From: a bacterium | GTDB taxonomy: Bacteria; Patescibacteriota; Minisyncoccia; UBA6257; 2-01-FULL-56-20 | Assembly (NCBI GenBank): GCA_021801885.1 | Contig: JAKABL010000016.1 | Span: 1 to 13,951 of the forward strand | DNA length: 13,951 bases | Reading direction: 5' to 3' | Part shown: piece by piece, positions 6,893 to 13,847 of the stretch | Layout: the number at the start of each line of letters is the position of its first letter | How positions within the stretch are numbered: the first letter of the stretch is position 1 | Notes under the pieces: generated by a model | The model's input: the letters and a program-made list of their open reading frames with translations, nothing else | Told to the model about the DNA's origin: nothing | Databases searched by the model: none | Made by a program: the position numbers and the translations under genes

Positions 6893-6898
6893 CCGGCC

Positions 6899-9800
6899 AT
6901 GCAGCATAGAAATTGGCCTCTGATTATAGCGTTCACGGGGCTCGTCGCGCTCGCGGGAAGCGTGATTCCGGCTCGTCACGCGCGAGGCTCCGACGTGCTC
7001 GCCTCCCAATATGACGGATCACAGGAGGGCACGGCGCACAGTTCCTTTAATAACGGCACGGGGAACATCGTTGCGGGAACCCAATCCTTCGTCGCCGCTA
7101 CATCGGGAACGCTCACCGCAATTGAAGTGTTCACTGGAAATTTCGGGAGTGCAAGCAAGTATCCCGACACGAACGATTGCTACCTTACTCTTTCGGACGC
7201 CGCGACGGGCGCATTGCTCGCAACCTCTGATAATCGCTATCACGGATATGGATGCGGAGGCGATCTCCGGTTCTCATTCAGAAGCGCCGCGCCGCATCTT
7301 GCCGAGGGATCTTCCTATCGCTGGAGCTATGTATTCGGTTCTCAAAATCGCTCGAGTATCACGTTCTTCGGCACGGCAACCGATACGATCGGCGGCTCGT
7401 TCACTGTGGCTCCCCTTGCGGATGCAAGATTTACGGCATACGCTGCACCCGCGCCGCCCAGCTCGCTCGCCCTCTTCGACGCCTTCGGGGCTGTGCCGCT
7501 CACCACGGGAAGTATCGACTATCACTCGATCGTGAAGTTCTCCGCGGCACTGCCATCTCTCGCCACGGATACACTCACCCTTCAAGTGGAAATCGAGCCC
7601 TCCTTTGTCCCGTTCCGCAATATTCCCAATATGAGCTCATCTCCCCTCTCGGTAGGAAATGGGTCCGTCACGGCAACTACCGCATCGACAACCCTCACGA
7701 ACGGCGCATACCATTGGCAGGCGCGCACTGCGGATACCGAAGGAAACACCTCGGCATGGGTCGCTCCCGACCAAGAAGATTCCCGCGCGGATTTCTTTGT
7801 GGAAGACCTCTCGACAAGCACCTTTATACAGGATAACGACACCGCGTATACGTTGGCCGCGGAACCCGCACCGTGCGGAGATCAGGGTCCGTTCGCGTGC
7901 GCGCTCACCCCGAAAGCAATGAACTACATGATCCCGGTGCCGTTTCGCATCTCCTCCGCGACGTTCGATTGGAAGAACGACGGTAGCGGGAATAACTGCG
8001 ATGGGCTTGGCACGTATGGCATCGTGATCACCTCCTCGAGCGACCCCTCGACGATCATTGCGACCTCCACCGACCCCGTCTACCTCGGATGCGCGCGGGG
8101 GACGAGCGGCACGGCGACCCTTTCGTTTCCCCGCGTAACGATCCCTGAAGGAAATTTCTTTGTGACCCTAAGTGCATTCGATGGCGGACTTCAAGGAGGA
8201 TCCCTTATCACGGTGTCCCACCTTGCGCTCCATGGTGTTCCGGACGACGGTACGGCAGCGTCGACATCCGCCGCATCATCGACGCCCACCTCCACGCCGG
8301 ATACCGGCACATCTCCGGGTGACGGTGCGGATCCTGCCTCGGGATATCGGCGCCCGATCGTGATCGTTCCCGGCATACTGGGCTCATATCTCACAACGAG
8401 CGATGACGGTTATGAAGTATGGCCCCATGCGAACGCCATGATCGCTTCATCCTCGGATGCGTACCTCAATACATTGAAGCTTTCCCCGGAAGGGACCGAA
8501 AAAGGAGTGGCGCTCGTCGCTCCGGATATCATCCGCACTGTCACAAGTTCCATTCCGTATGCCCACGTGGACGTATACGGACCGCTCATTGATATGCTTA
8601 CCAAAGAAGGATGGCGCGAAGGCATCGATCTCTTCGTCGCGCCGTACGACTGGCGATTCGGTGCCGCACATTCTGCTGCGGCGATCGCACCCGTCATCCA
8701 GGAGGCGCGCGCACATTCGGCGGACGGCACCATCGCGATCATCGCCCATAGCATGGGAGGACTCGTAACAAAGGAATATCTTGCGACAGCCACGGATACG
8801 ACGTTTGTGAAACCACTCCTCCTCATCGGCACGCCCCAGTTGGGAGCCCCCGAAATGTTCGGCGCCCTCGAATTCGGCGATGACCTTGGATTCCGCATAG
8901 GCCCCTTTCCTCTGCTCGATCCAAAAGAAGTACAATCCATAGCGCAGAATATGCCTTCGACATACGAATTGCTTCCATCCCGACGCTATGTGGCAATTCA
9001 AGGAGGATATGTGATCGACAATCGCAATGGCGGCCATACGATCCTCGATTTTGACGGCACGAATGCGCTCATGGAATCCACATCGACCGGTGAGGGGGCG
9101 AGAAATGCCGGACTTCTCATGTCCGCCGATGCCCTGCACGCCATGCGCGATATGGAATCGATACAAGGTTCCGCCGTATATGCCCTCATTGGCTGCCAGG
9201 ACCCCGCCACGCCCACGGCATTCGTGCTCCAGGACGACGGCACCACGCATATCGTCCATGGCGGCGGTGACGGTACGGTGCCGACCGTATCGGCATTCAA
9301 TCTTGCACACGACGACCGCACAACCTACTTCTCGCTCTATTCCGAAAATGGCGCGGATCATCGCGGCCTCATCGCGGACACAGGGCCGCTCACACTCATT
9401 GAGGCACTCCTCGAGAACACCACGTCATCGCTCGATCTCGCACCGCTCGGCATTTCCACTTCCACCGAAGATTGCCTTGAAGGACGCGCGGCATCGCCCC
9501 ATCCTGAAACCACGATCGAAGCGGATGTCTCTGGTCCCGCTACCGTCGATGTGATTGATGCGATAGGGACGCATACGAACGCGGAAGAGACGAATATCCC
9601 GGGAAGCAGATATGGCACAACGAACGGAGGCGAATTTCTCATGCTTCCTGCCGGCGCGCCGTATCGGATGGAATTTCACGCGAAACGTCAGGGCTCATTC
9701 ACACTCGTCCTCCGCACATTCGATGACGCGGCGCGCTCCACGGGAGCGGCGACCTATATCGACGTCCCACTCGCATCACCATCCACCACGGCATCGCTTG

Positions 9801-10273
9801 CAATCGCTTCCTCATCGGAAGCGCCACTGCTCATACTCACGAATCAGGGCGGCACCGGATCATCGACCCGCAGCATAGCACCTACTGCCATACTTTCCAC
9901 GGACACAAGCGATGACGTAACGCCGCCGGTGATCACGATCGCACCGATACCGGCGTCCGCCAGGACTGGCACTCCACTCGTGCTCTCGTTCTCGGTAGCG
10001 GACGAAGGCTCTGGCGTTGCGACGACCACGGCCGTGCTTGACGGCACGCCCATCGCATCCGATACAACGATCGCCACCCTCGTTCCGGGATCGCATACCG
10101 TGACCGTACACGCAACCGACAACGCGGGAAACCCACGGACGGAGACGCGCTCGTTCACGATCGAATCGTCAACGGAAGTATCTTCGACTTCTCCGTCTAC
10201 CACCGGGGGGATAACCGTATCGGTGCCAGGTATACCGATCCGCCACTGTAAACCACGGCCACATGTGAACTGA
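6899..10273 (+). CDS. Exported multidomain LCAT-like acyltransferase/lipase (alpha/beta-hydrolase)
   Basis: This 1124-residue protein begins with a Sec-type signal peptide (residues 1 to about 28). A beta-sandwich-like module (about 33-170), a fibronectin-type-III-like module (about 178-290) and a second beta-sandwich-like module (about 309-450) follow, then a Ser/Thr/Pro-rich linker to about 482. The hydrolase domain (483 to about 850) resembles lecithin:cholesterol acyltransferase: VPGILGS at 490-496, APYDWR at 581-586, nucleophile Ser618 in AHSMGG, GTPQLGAP at 644-651, acid Asp791 in GDGTVP and His821 in ADHRGL. The triad is complete, so an active esterase, phospholipase or acyltransferase is expected; the substrate is unknown. 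A bacterial Ig-like domain starts near 1005. No LPxTG or C-terminal anchor is seen. It is the only gene in its plus-strand unit, has no Shine-Dalgarno, and could act on host or neighbour lipids. Confidence 0.9.
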   Translation: MQHRNWPLIIAFTGLVALAGSVIPARHARGSDVLASQYDGSQEGTAHSSFNNGTGNIVAGTQSFVAATSGTLTAIEVFTGNFGSASKYPDTNDCYLTLSDAATGALLATSDNRYHGYGCGGDLRFSFRSAAPHLAEGSSYRWSYVFGSQNRSSITFFGTATDTIGGSFTVAPLADARFTAYAAPAPPSSLALFDAFGAVPLTTGSIDYHSIVKFSAALPSLATDTLTLQVEIEPSFVPFRNIPNMSSSPLSVGNGSVTATTASTTLTNGAYHWQARTADTEGNTSAWVAPDQEDSRADFFVEDLSTSTFIQDNDTAYTLAAEPAPCGDQGPFACALTPKAMNYMIPVPFRISSATFDWKNDGSGNNCDGLGTYGIVITSSSDPSTIIATSTDPVYLGCARGTSGTATLSFPRVTIPEGNFFVTLSAFDGGLQGGSLITVSHLALHGVPDDGTAASTSAASSTPTSTPDTGTSPGDGADPASGYRRPIVIVPGILGSYLTTSDDGYEVWPHANAMIASSSDAYLNTLKLSPEGTEKGVALVAPDIIRTVTSSIPYAHVDVYGPLIDMLTKEGWREGIDLFVAPYDWRFGAAHSAAAIAPVIQEARAHSADGTIAIIAHSMGGLVTKEYLATATDTTFVKPLLLIGTPQLGAPEMFGALEFGDDLGFRIGPFPLLDPKEVQSIAQNMPSTYELLPSRRYVAIQGGYVIDNRNGGHTILDFDGTNALMESTSTGEGARNAGLLMSADALHAMRDMESIQGSAVYALIGCQDPATPTAFVLQDDGTTHIVHGGGDGTVPTVSAFNLAHDDRTTYFSLYSENGADHRGLIADTGPLTLIEALLENTTSSLDLAPLGISTSTEDCLEGRAASPHPETTIEADVSGPATVDVIDAIGTHTNAEETNIPGSRYGTTNGGEFLMLPAGAPYRMEFHAKRQGSFTLVLRTFDDAARSTGAATYIDVPLASPSTTASLAIASSSEAPLLILTNQGGTGSSTRSIAPTAILSTDTSDDVTPPVITIAPIPASARTGTPLVLSFSVADEGSGVATTTAVLDGTPIASDTTIATLVPGSHTVTVHATDNAGNPRTETRSFTIESSTEVSSTSPSTTGGITVSVPGIPIRHCKPRPHVN

Positions 10274-10277
10274 CTTT

Positions 10278-10307
10278 AAAAAAAACCACCCCATAAGGGG
10301 CGGGTTT
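10278..10307 (-). terminator. Intrinsic terminator after L19, shared by the converging genes
   Basis: On the minus strand a GC-rich hairpin (CCCC-TTAT-GGGG core, with further pairs around a small bulge) runs into eight T (10285-10278). It ends the 16S/regulator/L19 side. Read from the plus strand the same hairpin is followed only by GGGTTT, a weaker terminator for the hydrolase gene, which stops five bases before it. Confidence 0.85.
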
Positions 10308-10339
10308 ACTACGAATGACCAAGGGGGTCGTCTGATATA

Positions 10340-10642
10340 CTAGAGCGAGGTACCAATCTTTTTCCGAATGCGGGAGTTTGAGATCGTACGGACAAAATAG
10401 AGTTTCGAACGGTGGACTTTTTTGGGACTCGAGACCACCTCCACCTTTACGATGGCGGGGGAATGGATCGGATACACCTTTTCGACGCCCACGCCAGCGA
10501 GCATGGTGCGCACCGTGAACGTCGCGCCGGGCTCGCTTCCGTGCTTCCGGGCAATGACAATGCCGGTGAACGGGGTCTTGCCCTCATACACCTTCACCTT
10601 GGCGCCCGGCTTTATCTTTGTAAGAATTGCGTCTGCGATCAT
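10340..10642 (-). CDS. rplS: 50S ribosomal protein L19, short form
   Basis: This 100-residue protein lies at the subunit interface beside L14 and forms intersubunit bridges. The family core is clear: GIVIARKHGSEPGATFTVR, the GVGVEKVYPIHSPAI block and the HRSKLYFVR block. Compared with the usual length near 115, the N-terminal strand region between KPGAKVKVYEG and the GIVIAR motif is contracted by about ten residues. It lies 52 AT-rich bases after the response regulator and is followed by a strong terminator. In many bacteria L19 sits with rpsP-rimM-trmD; here it follows 16S rRNA and a regulator. The context is CTTATC-ATG without a Shine-Dalgarno. Confidence 0.95.
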   Translation of the reverse strand: MIADAILTKIKPGAKVKVYEGKTPFTGIVIARKHGSEPGATFTVRTMLAGVGVEKVYPIHSPAIVKVEVVSSPKKVHRSKLYFVRTISNSRIRKKIGTSL

Positions 10643-10694
10643 GATAAGAATGAAAATAAAATGGAATTAGAGAATCAAGAATAATGAAAATATA

Positions 10695-11072
10695 TTATGC
10701 CGCAAGTTCTTCGATGTGCTTCACAAGGTCGTCCACGGAAATCTTCACTTTTATGAAGTATTCCCGCGCACCGAGCTCCCGCACCTTTTCGATGTCCGAA
10801 TCCTGAGCAAGATTGCTCACCACGATGACTGGTACCCCGGCCATCTGGGGCGAAATGGAGATCGCCTTCAGCACTTCAAATCCGGTGACTTTGGGCATCA
10901 CGAGATCGAGGATCACCACGTTCGGGGTCGTCGTCTTAAGCGCCTGGACCGCCGCCTCGCCATCGAATGCCTGCACGACCGTGAGCCCGTCCTTTTCGAG
11001 ACGCGTCTTCAAAAGAAACGACAGGAATCTGTCGTCCTCTACGATCATGATGGTCTTTGCTCCGTCGGCCAT
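10695..11072 (-). CDS. Stand-alone response regulator (single receiver domain)
   Basis: This 125-residue protein consists only of a CheY-like receiver domain. The expected residues are all present: acidic pocket E12, D13 and D14, phospho-acceptor D56 in VVILDLVMP, S86 in VVVSN and K108 in the YFIKVK segment. It has no output domain, so it must act through a partner protein or as a phosphate relay. No histidine kinase is in the window. The SNLAQDSDIEKVRELGA segment resembles receivers seen in other CPR genomes, as far as I recall. It lies between 16S rRNA and L19 on the same strand with no clear terminator before it, so it may be read through from the rRNA promoter. The start is ATAAAGATT-ATG, without a Shine-Dalgarno. 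Confidence 0.93.
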   Translation of the reverse strand: MADGAKTIMIVEDDRFLSFLLKTRLEKDGLTVVQAFDGEAAVQALKTTTPNVVILDLVMPKVTGFEVLKAISISPQMAGVPVIVVSNLAQDSDIEKVRELGAREYFIKVKISVDDLVKHIEELAA

Positions 11073-11088
11073 AATCTTTATACATTAG

Positions 11089-11097
11089 AGAATACCA
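11089..11097 (-). promoter_or_regulatory. Possible extended -10 element before the response regulator
   Basis: On the minus strand TGG precedes TATTCT (11094-11089), an extended -10-like sequence 16 bases before the ATG. No convincing -35 is present because the upstream sequence is GC-rich. It could give the regulator and L19 a transcript with a leader of about 10 bases. Weak evidence. Confidence 0.3.
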
Positions 11098-11122
11098 CAC
11101 GGGAGCGGTTTCCGCCACCTAT

Positions 11123-11131
11123 TTAAAGAGC
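11123..11131 (-). promoter_or_regulatory. boxA-like antitermination sequence downstream of 16S
   Basis: The minus strand reads GCTCTTTAA, nine bases matching the core of the rRNA antitermination boxA (TGCTCTTTAACA in E. coli). It overlaps the 3' arm of the 16S processing stem, so the match may be coincidental. If real, it would help polymerase pass into the regulator and L19. Confidence 0.35.
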
Positions 11132-11149
11132 TTTTCAGTTGTCCCAATC
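11126..11149 (-). repeat. 16S processing stem, 3' arm
   Basis: This 24-base segment is the exact reverse complement of 12876-12899. The two arms flank the 16S gene, so the precursor RNA can fold into a long stem that closes the mature sequence into a loop. This is the usual RNase III cleavage substrate of bacterial pre-16S. Confidence 0.9.
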
Positions 11150-11166
11150 ACCTGCCTTTCTTCCAT

Positions 11167-11182
11167 CCGCGATCGATCGCGG
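11167..11182. repeat. 16-base perfect palindrome in the 16S trailer
   Basis: CCGCGATCGATCGCGG is identical on both strands and lies between the 16S 3' end and the processing-stem arm. It may be an RNA hairpin in the trailer or a protein-binding site. Its role is unknown. Confidence 0.8.
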
Positions 11183-11224
11183 GCGAAAGAGAGACAAGCT
11201 CGACGCGGTTCTTTATAGTGAACC

Positions 11225-12786
<1,562 letters not shown>

Positions 12787-12875
12787 AAGATTCTGCCGTT
12801 ACTTCTTGCGAAGCATCGGCTCATCCATGGTTGCGACATTTTGTATAACTCCAAACGTCGCCAAATGAGTGAATA

Positions 12876-12899
12876 GATTGGGACAACTGAAAAGCTCTT
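12876..12899 (-). repeat. 16S processing stem, 5' arm
   Basis: This 24-base perfect reverse complement of 11126-11149 lies about 90 bases upstream of the mature 16S 5' end. Pairing of the two arms would bring the ends of pre-16S together for RNase III cleavage. Confidence 0.9.
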
Positions 12900-12912
12900 C
12901 AACTTTCAGTTG
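12884..12912 (-). repeat. Leader hairpin competing with the 16S processing stem
   Basis: CAACTGAAA (12884-12892) and TTTCAGTTG (12904-12912) form a nine-pair local hairpin. One arm is also part of the 5' processing arm, so the local hairpin and the long-range stem cannot form together. Confidence 0.7.
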
Positions 12913-12982
12913 TTTCTAACCAGATAATTTTTCAAAGTACGTGCGCGGATCCCGATACGGGGAAGCGCGCAACGAGTAGTAT

Positions 12983-13010
12983 TCTATAGCAGAAGGCATC
13001 GGGATGTCAA
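12983..13010 (-). promoter_or_regulatory. Promoter of the 16S rRNA gene
   Basis: A consensus -35 TTGACA (13010-13005, minus strand), a 16-base spacer and a -10 TATAGA (12988-12983) give a start near 12976. The spacer ends in CTTCTGC and the -35 is preceded by CCTAT, both as in the L3 promoter. Confidence 0.85.
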
Positions 13011-13019
13011 ATAGGGACC

Positions 13020-13052
13020 TGCGAGGCCGCTCGGCGCGGCGCATCCCTCGCA
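13020..13052. repeat. Nested inverted repeat between divergent promoters
   Basis: TGCGAGG (13020-13026) pairs with CCTCGCA (13046-13052), and GCCGC/GCGGC pair inside it. It lies just upstream of the 16S -35 and about 30 bases before the plus-strand promoter. No T-run follows on either strand, so it is more likely an operator or a chance structure than a terminator. Confidence 0.4.
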
Positions 13053-13082
13053 ATGGCCCTTCCTGCGCCCGCCCGCGCTCAC

Positions 13083-13111
13083 TTGACAAAAATATATTTT
13101 TATAGTAAATT
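13083..13111 (+). promoter_or_regulatory. Promoter of the small membrane protein gene
   Basis: TTGACA (13083-13088), a 17-base AT-rich spacer and TAAATT (13106-13111) precede the small gene. The -35 is consensus and the -10 matches at 4 of 6. Transcription would begin near 13118, leaving a leader of about 20 bases. Confidence 0.65.
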
Positions 13112-13126
13112 AATATCAGGACAAAG

Positions 13127-13134
13127 AAAGGAGG
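13127..13134 (+). promoter_or_regulatory. Strong Shine-Dalgarno sequence of the small gene
   Basis: AAAGGAGG ends four bases before the ATG at 13139 and supports that start. It matters because the 16S gene in this window has no CCUCC to pair with it. Confidence 0.75.
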
Positions 13135-13138
13135 GGCT

Positions 13139-13282
13139 ATGAATCAGCCCCGCATCATAATCCCGGTAGGACGAGGCCCGCGCGGGCGTCTGCTCAAGGA
13201 GGCGGCGAAGGAATGGTTGGTCACCGGCCTCCCTTTCCTTGCAATTGCGGCGATCATCGCCGCGCTACTCTTCCTTCGATAG
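13139..13282 (+). CDS. Small single-span membrane protein, 47 residues, function unknown
   Basis: The reading frame begins MNQPRIIIPVGRGPRGRLLK, has an amphipathic basic stretch up to about residue 24 and ends in a hydrophobic segment of about 20 residues (from WLVTGLPFLAIAA to the final Leu-Phe-Leu-Arg). This predicts one transmembrane helix at the C-terminus. I do not recognise the family. The case for a real gene rests on the context: a promoter with consensus -35, a strong AAAGGAGG site and a perfect 11-pair hairpin directly after the stop. It lies divergently from the 16S gene. A toxin-like peptide, a SecE-like or other small inner-membrane subunit are all possible; SecE has a similar size and a Trp-rich helix start, but the conserved residues are not clear enough to name it. 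Confidence 0.7.
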   Translation: MNQPRIIIPVGRGPRGRLLKEAAKEWLVTGLPFLAIAAIIAALLFLR

Positions 13283-13286
13283 CAGA

Positions 13287-13312
13287 GAGGGAGCTTCACG
13301 CGAAGCTCCCTC
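13287..13312 (+). terminator. Hairpin terminator after the small membrane protein
   Basis: GAGGGAGCTTC and GAAGCTCCCTC form a perfect 11-pair stem with an ACGC loop, five bases after the stop codon. The downstream T-run is short and interrupted (ATTCACTTTTA), so termination may be partial. Confidence 0.7.
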
Positions 13313-13375
13313 ATTCACTTTTACGGCACGGCTTCTTTTTATTATTTATATCGTACAGATTTACCCATGGACCCG

Positions 13376-13393
13376 TGTGCCTCTCGAGGCACA
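13376..13393 (+). repeat. Hairpin just upstream of the L31 promoter
   Basis: TGTGCCT and AGGCACA pair around a CTCG loop. The element ends seven bases before the -35 of L31. It could be an operator or a weak terminator (TCTCATTTT follows). Confidence 0.4.
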
Positions 13394-13400
13394 TCTCATT

Positions 13401-13429
13401 TTGACAAAATCAAACGCTCCCTATATAAT
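13401..13429 (+). promoter_or_regulatory. Consensus promoter of L31, predicting an almost leaderless mRNA
   Basis: TTGACA (13401-13406), a 17-base spacer and TATAAT (13424-13429) are a perfect sigma70 promoter. Only ten bases separate the -10 from the L31 ATG, so transcription should begin about 3-5 bases before the start codon. Confidence 0.88.
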
Positions 13430-13439
13430 AGACAACGTT

Positions 13440-13688
13440 ATGAAAAAGGACATTCATCCGACCTATTTTCCCGACGCAAAAGTGATCTGCTCGTGCGGCA
13501 GCTCCTTCGTCACGGGCGCCACGCAGAAAGATGTGCGCGTCGAAATCTGCGCCAACTGTCATCCGTTCTACACGGGCGAGGAGAAGCTCATCGACACCGC
13601 GGGACGCGTCGAGAAGTTCAAGTCGCGCCGCGCCGCCGCCACGGCTCCCAAGCCGAAGAAGGTGCGCGCCAAGAAGACGCAGGGATAG
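13440..13688 (+). CDS. rpmE: 50S ribosomal protein L31, zinc-binding form
   Basis: This 82-residue protein links the 50S central protuberance to the 30S head (bridge B1b). The start MKKDIHPTYFPDAKVICSCG is diagnostic. The zinc ligands are visible as C17 and C19 and as C37 and C40, so this is the Zn form rather than the zinc-independent paralog. After the core (HPFYTGEEKLIDTAGRVEKF) a basic tail rich in Arg, Ala, Lys and Pro extends the protein by about 15 residues. The ATG follows its -10 box by ten bases, so there is no room for a Shine-Dalgarno. A strong terminator follows, making this a one-gene unit. Confidence 0.97.
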   Translation: MKKDIHPTYFPDAKVICSCGSSFVTGATQKDVRVEICANCHPFYTGEEKLIDTAGRVEKFKSRRAAATAPKPKKVRAKKTQG

Positions 13689-13711
13689 CGATAGCGCATT
13701 CTCTCGTTCTG

Positions 13712-13742
13712 AAAAATTCCGCCCTCCCGGCGGAATTTTTTT
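13712..13742 (+). terminator. Strong intrinsic terminator after L31
   Basis: AAAAATTCCGCC and GGCGGAATTTTT form a 12-pair stem with a CTCCC loop, followed by a T-run. Being A-flanked on the left and T-flanked on the right, it could work in both directions. Confidence 0.93.
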
Positions 13743-13768
13743 ATACACACCGCCTCCGCCGCGGGCAC

Positions 13769-13797
13769 TTGCGCTTTTTCACAATATGTTGTATTAT
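13769..13797 (+). promoter_or_regulatory. Promoter of the Ser-rich secreted protein
   Basis: TTGCGC (13769-13774), a 17-base spacer and TATTAT (13792-13797) give a transcription start near 13804, leaving a leader of about 44 bases. The -35 is a partial match. Confidence 0.6.
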
Positions 13798-13834
13798 GTG
13801 CACGGGTAGAAGTACCTTGAAAACCCGAAAGAAG

Positions 13835-13840
13835 AGGAGG
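13835..13840 (+). promoter_or_regulatory. Consensus Shine-Dalgarno AGGAGG
   Basis: AGGAGG lies seven bases before the ATG at 13848 and decides that start. It is the best binding site in the window, although the 16S tail here cannot pair with it in the usual way. Confidence 0.8.
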
Positions 13841-13847
13841 TAAAGGG

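Larger units (their letters stand above)
12787..12976 (-). promoter_or_regulatory. 16S rRNA leader
   Basis: About 190 bases lie between the inferred transcription start and the mature 16S 5' end. It contains, in the RNA, a GCGCG/CGCGC inverted repeat near the start, the leader hairpin, the 5' processing arm and a hairpin with GCGAC/GTCGC arms just before the mature end. No coding frame is apparent. Together with 12977-13138 (promoters and an inverted repeat) this makes up the gene-free stretch here. Confidence 0.65.

Noticed and set aside
8220..8345. Possible repeat array or CRISPR in the repetitive-looking part of the hydrolase gene
   Set aside because: The pattern comes from Ser/Thr/Pro/Asp codons of a linker; there are no regular repeat-spacer units.
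8447..9361. 304-residue minus-strand frame inside the hydrolase gene
   Set aside because: It is opposite the catalytic domain, whose triad and motifs are clear on the plus strand.
11073..11224. tRNA or 23S/5S gene after 16S
   Set aside because: The short space holds only the trailer, palindrome and processing arm. No tRNA-like TTC-containing T arm or acceptor fold is seen.
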